From positions 1 to 64,000 of the forward strand of contig JAGYYJ010001464.1 in assembly GCA_019671005.1 (NCBI GenBank): DNA of 64,000 bases, given 5' to 3'. Position 1 is the first letter of the stretch, and every line of letters starts with the position of its first letter. Shown piece after piece: positions 34,384 to 46,091 of this stretch. The notes beneath the pieces were generated by a model, which saw nothing but the letters and a program-made list of their open reading frames with translations, was not told the origin of the DNA and did not search any database. The DNA comes from Hibiscus mutabilis. Taxonomy: Eukaryota; Streptophyta; Magnoliopsida; Malvales; Malvaceae. The position numbers and the translations under genes were made by a program.

Positions 34384-35430
34384 TTTTAGTATGAAGAAAG
34401 TTGTATGATAACAGAATGGCCTTTGAGCAGAGGTATATATATTGGAGCTTCAAGTTAGTGGAATTTCCCGGCAGATGTGACCATCAATTCAGGTAAATGA
34501 ATGGAGTGGGCCACTTCTATTAATATACTTTGGAAAAATAGTCTTCCACCAATATGGATTCTCGAGTTTCTCACTCTAAATTTCTTATGCTTAGGATTTT
34601 CATTTTATCTCCATTTCCCCCTCTTGTTGTTAAGGAATTCGTTTATCTTGAGGAATTGAAAATTGTATGTTTGTGCTCCATGAAGTGGAATAAAACATTT
34701 TTTTTATCAATGCAATTTTATTTTATTAAATTGGTCTAACAAAATGAGATATTAGGTCTCTTAAGTAAAGTTAGGATTCAAATTGTGAGGCTGTGATTAT
34801 AACAAAGTTGGGGTCACCCTCAAAATATAAACATTTGTAGTATCCGATTTGAATTAGTCGATCATTGAGTCAGATACTGATAGTTATACCAAAAATTGTA
34901 ATTTTATTTTTGTCTCTAATTTAAGTGTTTTTAATAGGAAAAAAATTAAGTATTGAATTTTTAGTATTGAGTTTTAGAACCAAGAATTTATATTATATAA
35001 TTGTTTGGTATATTAGTAAAAAATAATGGGTTAAGATCCAATATGTGTTATTTTATCTATTATTTTGCAACACAAAAATCATTATCATACATATGTAGGA
35101 CTCACCTATAAATTGTGTAAATAATAATTATGAATGGTGATGAATAATGATAGTGTGTAGTGGATAATAATAGCCGTCAAACTAATGGAGGGGTCGACCC
35201 ATTATTAAATATTTTTCTTGAATAGTCTAAAGGTGATTAGAAAGTAGTATTTGTTCATAGATATTTTTAATTTTTTGACAATGTGCATGCACCTTGTAAG
35301 CAAAGCGATTTGAACTCGTGTCTCCTAGGATCAACATTATCCGCTTTTTCACTTGACATTGACCCACAATTAAATATTTATTAATAAATGTTGTTGTTAG
35401 ATTAATAAATATATTTATCTTATGATTTTA
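34384..35430. other. Intergenic DNA upstream of the HKT1 remnant
   Basis: No gene. It includes one member of a dispersed repeat pair (35222-35360), listed separately. Confidence 0.4.
35222..35360 (+). repeat. Dispersed repeat, copy 1 (copy 2 at 41012-41150)
   Basis: Both copies read AGTxTAAAGGTGATTA, then TTGACAAT, AAGCGATT and ATTATCCxCTTTTTCACT-like blocks in the same order over about 140 bp, at roughly 75-80% identity by eye. Non-coding, unclassified. Confidence 0.5.
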
Positions 35431-35436
35431 ATTTTA

Positions 35437-36495
35437 GGGTTATATTTTAATGTGTATTCATATTTAAAATATAAAATCTAAAACCTAAATCCCTAACTCT
35501 AACAACCCTAAACTCTAAACTTCAAATCCTAAATTCTAAAACCTATAACCTATAACCTAAACCTTTGAACCTCAATTTAAACAATTAAACCCTACAACAG
35601 AAAGATTTGTATAAACTAAAATTTACACAATCTATTATAAAGAAGCTTTCCTTTTGGCAGTTCAGTTGCTCCCGGTAGTAATTGGACTTGCGAAATCTAT
35701 TGCATCTTAGGGACAAAGCTGCCATTGTGCAAGGTTTGATGACTGACTCTAAACTTTCCATTGCTATGATATAGGCTGATATAAGAGTGAAGGAGCAGAA
35801 GGTGTGTTGGGACAAGATTGTTCGGCATTCGGGGTATGTTACTAAATGCTCAATGGTATCTTGGATGACAGTTTTAGATCGCTTTCCCATTAAGGATAAT
35901 TTCCTTTCATTTAGCCTGCCTGTAAATGCCGAGTGTGTTTTGTGTGGGTGTGAGCTTGAGACTCGTGACCGTATATTTTTTATTATAGTTTTCCAGACTT
36001 GTATGGGGAAATATACTGCAAGGTTGTAGAGTGCAGAGACCTGTTATGACTTGGAGGGAGGAGTTGACATGGGCATATCGCAAATTAAAGAGGAAGAATT
36101 TGGTGAGTCTGATTCTGAAGCTGACATGAAATCGTGCGATTTATTTTTTGTGGAAGGAAAGAAACTCTCGGATGCATTCTGGTGGGCAAAAATCTGTTGG
36201 TGATTTGGTTGAGCACATTAAAGTGTTAGTTTAAGCAAGGGTTAAGAACATTGTATATAGAAGAGAGGGTATACTTAATAGTTATATATGTATAGTTTGG
36301 GGTTAGATTCTTAAGTTCGCTTGAGTTGTAGGGGCTGCATTTGAAGCAATTTGCTTATTGGATTTGAAGCAATTTACTTAATAGTTATATATGTATAGTC
36401 TTGAGTGAATACTGTATTTGAAGCAATTTGCTTACTGGATAATGAACACACTCATCCAAAAAAAGTTTATACAAGTTTGTGTATCAAAGTATTTT
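35437..36495. mobile_element. Telomere-like MITE, copy D, split by a LINE fragment
   Basis: Left part 35437-35635: GGGTTATATTTTAATGTG followed by degenerate AAACCCTAAA repeats and AACTAAAATTTACAC. Right part 36465-36495: GTTTATACAAGTTTGTGTATC and AAAGTATTTTC, matching the family's right end. About 830 bp of LINE sequence lies between them. The target duplication is no longer recognisable. Confidence 0.5.
35640..36465 (+). mobile_element. LINE 3' fragment inside a MITE
   Basis: The plus strand encodes the C-terminal zf-RVT region of plant L1-type LINE ORF2: VCWDKIVRHSGYVTKCSMV, LDRFPIKDN, CVLCGCELETRDRIFF, then WREELTWAYRKLK and VGDLVEHIKV. There is a frameshift near 36020. It ends with a short A run (AAAAAAA at about 36458-36464), as expected for a LINE 3' end. 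It is 5'-truncated. Confidence 0.7.
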
Positions 36496-36504
36496 CTTCA
36501 TTAA

Positions 36505-36670
36505 CCATGAGATGTGGCATGGTGGTTGCTTGGCTCATTCCTTAACCATGAGGTCAGGAATTTGATTCCTATCAATGAGAATGAAAAATATTTCATGGTC
36601 AACCGTTTACCTCTTAGTGAGAGCACTTACACCGAGAAGATTAGCCACTTATCTTGATTCAAACAAAAAA
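36505..36670 (+). mobile_element. Candidate tRNA-derived SINE
   Basis: Contains TGGCATGGTGG, resembling a pol III A box, and about 35 bp later AGGAATTTGATTCCT, resembling a B box. It ends in an A-rich tail (CAAACAAAAAAAA). Flanks TATTTTCTTCATTA and TATTTTCCCTTATT may be a diverged target duplication. Non-coding. Confidence 0.4.
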
Positions 36671-38687
36671 AATTATTTTCCCTTATTCTTATTAGTGTAA
36701 CATTTTAAAGTATTGATAAACAATTTACCTAAACGCGCATTTAAGAAACTCCATATATAGTATTGTAAGTTTGAGTTAGTAAATTGATACCCCAATTTCT
36801 TTATTGAATTGGAGCGAACTATTATCATTAAACCAGTTAAAAACATTTGTTTTCAATGAGATGAGAAATTTCAATGATTTTTTAAACACATTCGTAATGT
36901 TACATTTATGATTAGTGTATTATTTAAGGTTTCACTTCATATTTATTGCTTCGGTAAATTATAAATCATCATTCAATTTTGCTTTCACTCTTAATTTTGT
37001 CATTAATATTTAAAAATTTAATTTAATCATTGAAATTTTGAATTATTCCTGCTATGGTCACTATACCGTTAAATAAAAAAAATTGTGTGAGATGAAAGTC
37101 ATATCTATAATCCTCGTTACTTTTGAAAACTTGTAACTTTACTCTTTCGTTTCTTTCATAACACATATGCACCTTTCTTTTGTATTTCTCTGATGTTTTA
37201 ACGATGAAGAAATTGAAGAAATCTCAAACCCAGGGCTTTGTTTTTTTTAAAGAAATCTAAAAAATCGAACTGATTTTTCAGAGAATAATTGGGTTTTTAG
37301 AACAATAATTAAGTTACCTTCAACACTTTTGGCAACTAAATTGTGTTCGTCACTGAACTTTTACCAAGGAGGAAACCAATAGACAGATGGGGCATTCACG
37401 ATACTGTTTGGTTGCTAGCAAGCAAATGTTCGGGATATTTCTAACTGTATGGGAAAAGAGTGATTGTTGTGTTGTGTTGAGTTTTTTTTTTTTAACAGAA
37501 GAGTAACAAAAATTAATATATAAAGTTCAGAGAGTAAATAAAAATTTTTAAATTTCAGTGAGCAAAATAGAACGAAAATAAAGACTCTTATTGCTTTAAC
37601 TAGAAGCGTAACTAGCGGGACACGCAGGGCTATTGGCCCCTAAAATGAAATTTTTTTAAGTCGCTTTAAAATAGCAAGGTTATAAGTTAAGGTAATTGTG
37701 AAATTGTATTTTAGCCCCTCCAATTATATAATTTTAGTTTAGGACCTTTAAAAATTATAAATTTATAAACTAATTAATGAAATCTTAAAATAATATTTTT
37801 TGATTAAATAGCGAGATATTATGTTTTTATACCGGGATTCAAACTCATACAAGATCCCCTTAAAATTACTTTTTGACTCTAAAAAATATAATTTAAATTT
37901 GAACCTCACATTTTTTTTTGTCTTCATCCCTTGCTTTGATTGCTTTTTTAAGTGCCTATGTCTTTAGGACAAGAATCACTTCAGGTGGTCTCCTAAAATG
38001 TGCTGGGTTTAGTGAAAAAGTGGAAGGATGCAAGAGTGGTCCTCTAGAGTTTACTTAATTTGAGTAAAAGAGATAAAAGAGGAAAATGAAAAATATGAAA
38101 AAAATTAAATATATTCGATACGAAAAAAAGAAAAAGGAAATAAAATGTAATATATTTTCATCTTAAGGAGTTAAAATAAACCATTCAATTTAGATGATAA
38201 AAGGAGAGAAAATGATGAAGATATAAAAAAAAAGTTAAGAATTTATGCATTTTTGAACATTTTCATTCTTTTCCTCTTATATTCTAACACTACAAAGAAA
38301 TAGTGAATGGAAAAATGTTGTCTTATTCTTCCTACTAAATGTTTTCATATGTTCGGTTTCTTTCCATCTTATCAAACAAAACTTCAATGATATGTACGTC
38401 AACCAGCTAAATTCAATTCCAGAAGTAGAATAAATGTTGAACTTATAATTTTCCTTTTATTTATAACACGTGTTAAAGTAAACTAAGTTACTATATATTC
38501 AAAGACGGACCTACGTTGATTTTGGAAGGAGTTTTTGTCCCCACATATAAGAAAATTTATATTTACCTTTGTTTTAATATTACTTTTTAAAAAAATTAAA
38601 ATAACTACGTATTTTTCCCACTTTCAATATTTATGTTCTGTCCCCAACTTTTAATTATAGTTGTGTCCGTGTGTGTATAAATATAGG
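36671..38687. other. Intergenic DNA
   Basis: No supported gene. Patches near 37790-37860 (GGGATTCAAACTCATACAAG) resemble sequences at 26985-27010 and 41410-41430 and are probably remnants of the same unclassified repeat. Confidence 0.4.
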
Positions 38688-38841
38688 GTTAGGGTCTGCT
38701 TATATTGTATAAAAGTCAATTACTTTACACCTTTTTTAAAATACTTTGATACACAAGCTTAAATATTTATTTACCTTCATCTAACGGTTCAAAAAAGATG
38801 TAAAAGTAATTGAATTTTACACAGTGTAGGTGGATCCTAAC
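38688..38841. repeat. MITE with ~50-bp inverted ends and a chimeric centre
   Basis: Left arm GTTAGGGTCTGCTTATATTG and right arm, read inward, GTTAGGATCCACCTACACTG, continuing to TCAATTACTTT. In the centre (38752-38772) is AATACTTTGATACACAAGCTT, matching the end of the neighbouring telomere-like family, 15 bp from that family's copy E. Its ends differ from the other families here. Confidence 0.55.
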
Positions 38842-38855
38842 ATACATATATATAT

Positions 38856-39112
38856 GGAAAATACTTTGATACACAAGCTTGTGTAAACTTTACATTTTTT
38901 TAAATTTAGGGTTTAGAAATTTAGGTTGTTGTTTAGGGTTTAGGAGTTTATGTTGCAGGGTATATAATTTAAGGTTTATTGTTAGAATTTAAAGTTTAAG
39001 GTTTAAGTTTATGTTGCAGGGTGTTAGTCTAGAGATTTAAGTTTTAGATTTTATAGCTTAAATATGAAGAGTTGTGTAAATTTTTTACACAGCTTGTGTA
39101 TTAAAATATAAC
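38856..39112. mobile_element. Telomere-like Mutator-type MITE, copy E (reverse orientation)
   Basis: The left end is GGAAAATACTTTGATACACA followed by AGCTTGTGTAAAC. The right end read inward is GTTATATTTTAATACACAAG. The interior is TTTAGGGTTTAG-type repeat, so the array is inverted relative to copies A and B. Flanks are TATATATAT on both sides; this agrees with a 9-bp duplication but is low-complexity. Confidence 0.6.
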
Positions 39113-39278
39113 TATATATATAAATATTGTTTTGGGAATGTGTCAACTAGAATGTAAAAAATTAATCAGACCTGAAAACTCGGTTAAAACTGTTTCGAGT
39201 CTGAACTGATTATGGCTCGTGATGATGATTATTCGAACTCGATTTTGCATCCCTAGTGTCAACTGGTCTTTTATTTGA

Positions 39279-40522
39279 GGGTAAACTATATATTTAGTAC
39301 CCCACCTATGTCCGTATTTCTGTTTTGGTACCCAACTATTTTTTTGGCAAAATAATACCTAACGTTATGTATCGTTCCTATTTTGGTACCCGGCTGTTGA
39401 AAATAAATGGAAGCAGTAATGTGGCTTGATCAAATAACAGTTTTTGTCCCTAAAGCTTATACAATCTATCAATTTAATCCAAAATTTTAACAGAAAAGCT
39501 TTCTGCTGTTGGTGAATTGGAAAAGTTAAAAAGCTTCAAACAAGGAAACAAGGATTCCACCTTGACTACAGAAAATGGCTGTGAGATGAAGTTCTCGTCA
39601 TCATCGTAGAATTGAAGAAATCAGAAATTTGCTATGATTTTTGCAGCTTATATATATATATATATTTGTTAATTTAATGGTTTATATTATTTTATCTGTA
39701 ACTGAGAAATGTAGAACCTATACACGAAGGTGATTAAAGAGGTAGTGATCTTGATAAATTAATGATCAATTTTCCACTTCGTATAAGAAAAATACTAAAA
39801 AAAGGATTCTTAAAAGTAAATACTTCTCCTAACTCTGTAGCTAACTTTATCATAAACATGAAATTATTTTTTCTGGGCTCGTTAATGGAATCCTAAAAGG
39901 TATTAAAATAAAAACATTGTTGGCTTAAATTCTGGCAAAAACTCAACTGAAAATAATCAAAAGGCATTTAAGTCATCCATGTCGGCGATTCCTTCTAAAC
40001 CCTCGACGAAATCACCACTCACCGTTGTGCCCGAAATCTCAAAATTATCTTCCCCTTCGTCTTCAACCAAATCCTCTCTGCTCTCTACCTTTGTAGAACC
40101 ACAAGCTCTTCAACCACGGAGGTCACCGGAGACGAGCTGCTGGCGGGTTTAGCTGATGACGGTTTGACAGAATCACCAGTGGTGACAGCTTGTGGGTTCA
40201 AAGGCTTCTGATGAATGTTGCTGGCGAGTGAATTGTGGTGCGTCAGAGGAAGAAAAAATTGAGAAATTTATAGTTTTAATCCACAAATTAAAATGATGAA
40301 AACTCGTTATGTTAGAATTTTATATTAAATTAATAGATTGTATAAATTTTTGGGACTAAAACTGTTATTTGACCAAACTACATCACTATTTTCATTTATT
40401 TTTAACGGTTGGGTACCAAAATAGAAACAATACGTAACGTTAGGTATGATTTTACCAAAAAATACTTAAGTATCAAAATAGAAATACAAATATAGGTAGG
40501 GTACTAAATATGTAGTTTATCC
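39279..40522. mobile_element. Long-TIR Mutator-like element (candidate Pack-MULE), 1.24 kb
   Basis: 9-bp flanks TTTATTTGA (39270-39278) and TTTATTTTA (40523-40531) match 8 of 9. The ends are GGGTAAACTATATATTTAG and, inward, GGATAAACTACATATTTAG. Arms are about 220 bp. The centre is GC-richer. On the minus strand an open stretch at 40104-39957 reads STKVESREDLVEDEGEDN, FEISGTTVSGDFVEGLE and ends DMDDLNAF, an acidic C-terminus with a normal stop. Upstream in another frame is a Ser/Pro-rich segment. I do not recognise it, but it looks like captured host coding sequence. Confidence 0.7.
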
Positions 40523-40539
40523 TTTATTTTATGTTAATA

Positions 40540-41530
40540 CACGTGGGTGAAGGGAGATAGTGAAAGGAGAGAGGGAGGGAAGAAAGAGAGAGAAGTAGAA
40601 ATTTTAGAATAGAATTTGTGTTTTATTTTTAATATTTAAATTGTTAATTTATATTTTTAATATTTAAATTGTTATTATATATTTTTAATAGAATGTTTTA
40701 AAAGTTAAGAATTTGTTTTATATATTTTTACAAAACTAATTGTTTATTGATGTTCTATACTTCTATTCAATTTATTTTTCATGTTGCATATTAATTATTT
40801 ATCCAAGCAATGTTTGTGTCACGTGTCAATTTATTTATCTTATTCAAAGTGGCAAGTATCAATTCAATTAATATTCCCATAGTTTATTGTTGTCATTAAA
40901 TTTATTAAAGTACTGTGTTCATATTTATGGTCGATATTGATTTGTTATAAATTATTTAAATAACTTATAAAAAGAATTTAGTTTAGAGAAGAATAAATGA
41001 TTATTATTAAATAGTTTAAAGGTGATTAAAAGGTAGTATCTGTTAGTAGATATTCTTAATCTTTTGACAATACACACACTTTATAGACAAAGCGATTAAA
41101 CCCGAGTCCCTTAAGAATAAACACCATCCACTTTTCACTGAGACCGTGTATTAAGTTATATATAATTATTTTTATTTTTAGATTTAATATATGTCGCCGG
41201 TCGTTATATATAATTATATTTTTTTAAAAGGTTTGAAAAAAATAAAATTATATTAATAATTTTTAATTTTAATTTTAATTTTAGATGATGCATTCAAAGA
41301 TTGGTTTATACGCCGCAAGTCCATTTTCAATGTGAACTTAATTTCTTTATTTTCAAATGATATTTCAAACGAGTTAATTTTATATTAAATCGAGAGTTTT
41401 TACTTTTTAAAGGTAAATGCAAGATTTGAACCGACACAAGAAGAGACAACATGATCATCATTGACTATTCGGCCAATTAATGAATCTCACATACGAGTTA
41501 ATTTATATATTCACTTTGTGTTACTATTTA
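40540..41530. other. AT-rich intergenic DNA
   Basis: A purine-rich GAGAGGGAGGGAAG patch lies near 40570. Copy 2 of the dispersed repeat is at 41012-41150. No gene. Confidence 0.45.
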
Positions 41531-41532
41531 AA

Positions 41533-41805
41533 TTATTAGTAAACTACATCATATACCATTAAACTTTGAGTTTAATATCGATTATACTACTGAATTAAAA
41601 ATTGATATTACTTTGGCATTGAACTTTAGTTTAGACTTCAATTGTACCCCGGACCGTTAAAATCCCTCAACGTCATCGTATGCACATCATTAAGATCTAT
41701 CCACGTCATCGGTTTTAATGGAATAGTGGTATAATTGAAGTTAAAACTCAAGTTCAATGCTAAAATAACATCGATTTTTAATTCAGTAGTGTTATATCTG
41801 ATACC
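41533..41805. repeat. Truncated inverted-repeat element
   Basis: Arms pair CTACTGAATTAAAAATTGAT (41587-41606) with its reverse complement near 41772-41791, and GGCATTGAACTTTAGTTT with a partner near 41745-41762. The left end GTAAACTACATC resembles the GGGTAAACTA family. The right arm is cut off at about 41805 by unrelated DNA. Confidence 0.5.
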
Positions 41806-41989
41806 TCTGCTTCTGGAGAGCTCCATAAATGGCCTCCAATGCCACTATGCTAAGCGACTCCGTAAGTGGCCCCATAACAACAACTCCTACGGCTACGGAG
41901 GCGAGTATTATGAAGACCAGGGTACTAGAGGCATGCTTGATCTCGAGAACAAACATTGTCAAATGCTACAGTGCTTCACCCACATGATC

Positions 41990-43530
41990 GAACTGTAACG
42001 ATTAGTACTTGAAAGTAGGGCCTATCTCTAACAACTTACCCAAAGGTTGTCACTAGGTTTGACACTGTCCTATCAACAACAGTATTTGAGGTTATAAATA
42101 CCCCATGCAAAGAGAGAGACAAGCGGCAGAACAACATGGGTTAGTTTTTCCTCTCTTATCCCTTCTCTCCACTCTTTTTCAACCATTGTATTGTCTGCGC
42201 TTCTCCGTCCCAAATCTATAGGGGTGAACCACCTGAAATCACCACCAACTTTCGTGGTCTATTTTCCACCTCCCTTGTTCGATGTCTACTACTGTTAGGC
42301 ATTAACAATTAGTGCGATGAGCGTGGAGATCCTCCTAACCAAGATAGTCAATTACTATACCTTTCTCGGTGACACTCTCGGCATTCTTGATTCTTGCAGC
42401 CAATGATACTGGTCATGAGATCGATGGCAGCGATGAACTCGATGGACGTTGCGGACACCACAGTCCACATGCAAAGCTTCTGTTCTAGAGTTCAACCAAG
42501 AGAAAGTAGAAAAGACGGTGTATCAATCTCTCCACTTACATCCGATGGTCACGCCAAGAGAGCAACAAGATAATAATATCTTGCTAGATCCGCTAGTGAA
42601 GATTTGTTATCCAGTGAGGGCTCAGCATCATATGGAAGAAGCTATGCCTCACCGAAGGAACCCACTTTCCTATGCCAGCACCATGGCAGTCATCATGAGC
42701 GCGACGGGAACACCTTGCATGCTCTCACCAAAGGCTTATGCTACACACATGCAAGGTGTAGTCTCGAGAAGGCTCTAACCATGGAAACCCCAATGATAGG
42801 AGTCTTTGGACTTCCTCACGTGAATTTCACTGGAGAAGCGACGGTCAAAGCAGCAACAGAAGCCATAAGGATTAACTAGGCAGTCAAGCGCTCCGCAAGT
42901 GGCCAAGCCTAGCATGCATGTGAAGTATCCCCAATCCAAGTTTTCTTTATTTCGTAATAGTTTTACATGTATAGAAAATACATGTACATTTTATGATGAA
43001 AGGATAACTTCCTTCGCCTAGCTACTGTTGGGCGCATGTTAAAGAAAGTGTTGACATTCTCCGACATTTGAATGAAATGAGGAGCTGATGAGTACTACTT
43101 GGGATCTTCACATTGTTTTCTCATGAGCATGTATTCTCCTACAAGCTTTCAGGTATTGGGAAAAGCCCCTATTACTTAAAGCATCCTAGGAAGTTGAATC
43201 CCTCCCTAGGAAGGTCTTCTTGAATTGCTTTGTAGATGAGTAAATGCATGACTTTGAATGAATGAATGTATGCAATTAGCAAATGTTTGTGCTTCTACAA
43301 ATTTCGAATACATTTCCATTCTCCAATAAACACGATTAGATGCCTCTGCCCATTTAGTGCCTCCGGTATTGCGTGTTTCTCCAAGGGCATAGAGATGTCC
43401 GAACTCCTGTGTCCTAAACTATACCTAATCTATAAAAGTGTGAATGCCTGCGTTCATTCCTGTCTGGCACGACACGGGCTCTACAATGATGCAAAGGTTT
43501 TGCCTCCGACTTATTAGAAATGATTTTGTC
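41990..43530 (+). mobile_element. Possible LTR-retroelement remnant, unclassified
   Basis: A promoter-like TTATAAATACC at 42092-42102 is followed by GC-richer leader-like DNA and several open frames (42449-42778, 42604-42879, 43266-43517). None shows gag, protease, integrase or reverse transcriptase motifs. Composition differs from the surrounding AT-rich DNA. A non-autonomous LTR element is one reading; captured host DNA is another. Confidence 0.25.
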
Positions 43531-43539
43531 TTGACGTGT

Positions 43540-43996
43540 GTAATCGCTGCTGTAGGCGGTCGTCCCCCGAGGTTAACACGGTAGTTTCGAATAGTCTTAC
43601 ACCCGAAAATCGGAGTAGACAATGGTGAAATTGCTCTTCTCACAGAAAGAATAAAAGAGAACTTTTGAAAGCAGAAAACTGAAGATACGCTGTAAAATTT
43701 TGAAAAAAAAACCTCTCTATTTATAGGTTTACACATGGGTAAAAAATAACAAATTGAATTAGTCTTGAACACTACTTTTTAAATTTGACGCTGGTCAAAC
43801 TGCATAATTTAGGCCACTCATTAATTAGATGATGCGAGAGAGTTGTTTAACCACATTCAATAAGGGAAGGGAAAGGTGACTCTTTAAATACCCTTCTCAT
43901 GGGATGTACCCTCCCAATGTGGGATATAACCAACAATCCTGACTAATTCGGACGAATCCTCATCTCACACTTAATTTTGGTAGACGAATCTCCCAA
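43540..43996 (-). repeat. Possible solo LTR
   Basis: On the minus strand it begins TGTTGGGAGATTCG near 43996, contains TATATCCCACATTGGGAGG, and has a TATA box CCTATAAATAGAGAGG near 43725. These are LTR-like features. No partner LTR or target duplication was found. Confidence 0.35.
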
Positions 43997-44443
43997 CATG
44001 AATTTTTTACATATACAAAGTCTTGAATTCAATACCTATTTGAATAATATTAAACTACTTACCACTCAGCCACATTGATAGTAGGGTTTCTATTTGCGCT
44101 TTCAAATTTACAAAAGATGATTGATTAGTTTCACAGTGGAATAGATTTGACTTTCGGTGGCATTCATGCATAAATTGATGATTCACTAATCAATTCCAGA
44201 TTCCCAATACTTTAATTTGGCATTATTATTCTAATATGTGGCCAATATTTATGGTCGAGCAATGGATTGGAATAAATTATATTATCTGGATTAAAGACCA
44301 AAATAATATCTCTACAAAGTTGTTTTTCTTTTCTTTCCCATTCCTCCAAGTTCATAGGGCGACTGTCTTTTTTTTATTGGTAAAGTGTTAAACTCGATCC
44401 TTACATAAAAAAATATCAATATCATTTAATCACTAGGACATGA
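43997..44443. other. AT-rich spacer
   Basis: No gene or repeat was recognised between the possible LTR and the Pack-MULE. Confidence 0.4.
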
Positions 44444-44452
44444 TAAAAAAAT

Positions 44453-46091
44453 GAGTAATTTACACCCGTAATCCCTTTTATTTGGGGTTTGTTCTATTTT
44501 GGTCACTCGAATTTAAAAAAGATCATTCTTATCACTTACATTTTGAATTGTGTCTGTTTTAGTCTTTAGACCGTTAACCTCTGTTAATAAAAAAATTAAT
44601 TTCTAATTTAACCACCAAACTTTCAAAATTTTATTTTTCACCATCTTCCCCAAAAATACTATCAAAATTTTTGGATAATATATAAAGGAAAAATCAGTTC
44701 TTGATCGGTAAATCCTCTACCTCCACTATTGCTGGATATACCATCCCTAAACATTCTAGGGTTTTCATTAATGTATGGGCCATGCAAAGGAACCCTGAGC
44801 TTTGGGATGATCCCCTCTATTTCCAGCCTGAGAGATTCTTGAAAGCCAACATCAGTTCTCAAGGGAATGATTTGCGATATATCCCATTCGGATCGGGGAG
44901 GAGAATTTGTGCTGGAATTGCAATGGCTGAAAAGATGGTGGGGCTCCTCTTGGCCGTGTTGATGCACTCATTTGAATGGAAACTGCCGGAGGAGAAAAGG
45001 CCTGATATAGAACAGAAATTTAGAGCTATTTTGAAGAAAATGAATCCGCTTGTAGCCATACCCTTTGCTCGACTGTCCAATTCGAAGCTATATCAATAAG
45101 CGACTGAATTGGCGAAGAGGGTGATTAGGCCTAATGTTAGATCAACACTATAAACCAGAAGCCAACTCTATCATGTATAATTTATAAATAAACTCGTCTC
45201 TTTTAGAGATATTAGAGCAGCGTTTAATAAAACAAGTAGTCCAGTACATTTGTTTCCCAAAACCTTTTCTTCTTTCATTGTTGTTTAGTATTATGTCTCA
45301 CTGCCATGGTTACACAATAGGCAACTATAGCATGGTATTGGTATTAGATTCGCCGTGGGCCTTGCAACAAGATGGTCAGAGATGTTGACCGACGTTCTTT
45401 GTTTACGTTTTGGTTACTTGCACCCACATGGTGAGGATCTTCTCCGGAAAATCTGTTTTAAAATCTGCACCTGAAGCAATACCGATAAACAATAGTAGTA
45501 TTGAGTTATGTCATATAGTATGTTTAAAAGAATTAATTATCTGTATTTGTTAAATTCCCAGTATTTCGACTTTCCAAACCAACTCTATCGTATCATGCTG
45601 GTCTCGTTTAGAGATATTGAAACTCCCACCTTATTTCCCTAAAACTTCCCTCCTTCATTGCTTCGTAATTGGAACAAAAGATCTTTGGTTGTTGGTTCAT
45701 ACATTGAATAACCTGTTCTGCTTTGATTTTTGTTGGAATCTATGTAGGGTATCGATTATGAGGACGTTATTTAACCATAGATTCAATTTAATAAATTTAA
45801 TCAGATATTTATGTAATTGACAACTAGAATTTTTCAAATGTCTAATTTCTTACGTAGAGGACCTAAAATTTAGGAAATCTTGATAGTATTTTTTGGGAAG
45901 ATGGTGAAAAATAAAGTTTTAAAAGTTTAGGAGTTAAATTAGAAATTAATTTTTTTATTAACGGAGGTTAACGGTCCAGGGACCAAAACAGACACGATTC
46001 AAAACGTAAGTGACAAGAATGATCTTTTTGAATTCGGGTGACTAAAATAAAATAAACCCCAAACAACAGGGACTACGGGTGTAGATTACCC
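44453..46091. mobile_element. Pack-MULE carrying a cytochrome P450 fragment, 1.64 kb
   Basis: Flanked by a perfect 9-bp duplication TAAAAAAAT (44444-44452 and 46092-46100). Inverted arms of about 220 bp begin GAGTAATTTACACCCGTAAT on the left and GGGTAATCTACACCCGTAGT inward from the right. They stay highly similar through ACCATCTTCCCC and ATACTATCAA. Between the arms lie the 3' coding part of a P450 gene (44701-45099) and about 750 bp of further DNA, probably its 3' flank. That DNA contains an imperfect internal repeat (TTAGAGATATT near 45205 and 45610). No transposase. Mutator elements that carry host gene pieces are called Pack-MULEs. Confidence 0.85.
44701..45099 (+). pseudogene. Captured cytochrome P450 C-terminal fragment (CYP71 clan)
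   Basis: An open frame of about 132 codons running to its natural stop. It starts in the left arm junction without a proper initiator and reads IAGYTIPKHSRVFINVWAMQ, then the PERF region QPERFL, the haem-binding loop PFGSGRRICAGIAMAEK (Cys ligand present; FxxGxRxCxG intact) and SFEWKLPEEKRPD, ending NSKLYQ. Full-length P450s are about 500 aa, so only the last quarter is present: no membrane anchor, I-helix or ExxR motif. Sequence style suggests CYP76/CYP706. The frame is still open, so capture is probably not ancient. Confidence 0.85.

Noticed and set aside
36505..36580. A functional tRNA gene
   Set aside because: A- and B-box-like blocks are present, but no cloverleaf stems can be drawn and an A-rich tail follows; SINE-like at best.
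37020..37600. Another long-TIR element
   Set aside because: Ends look superficially similar to 'TTGGTCACT' elements, but the arms do not pair and no duplication was found.
41990..43530. A host protein-coding gene
   Set aside because: Several short frames on one strand but no shared domain, no consistent splice structure and no family resemblance; left as an unclassified remnant.
44859..45080. Minus-strand ORF opposite the P450 fragment
   Set aside because: Shadow of a frame with an unmistakable haem-binding motif on the other strand.
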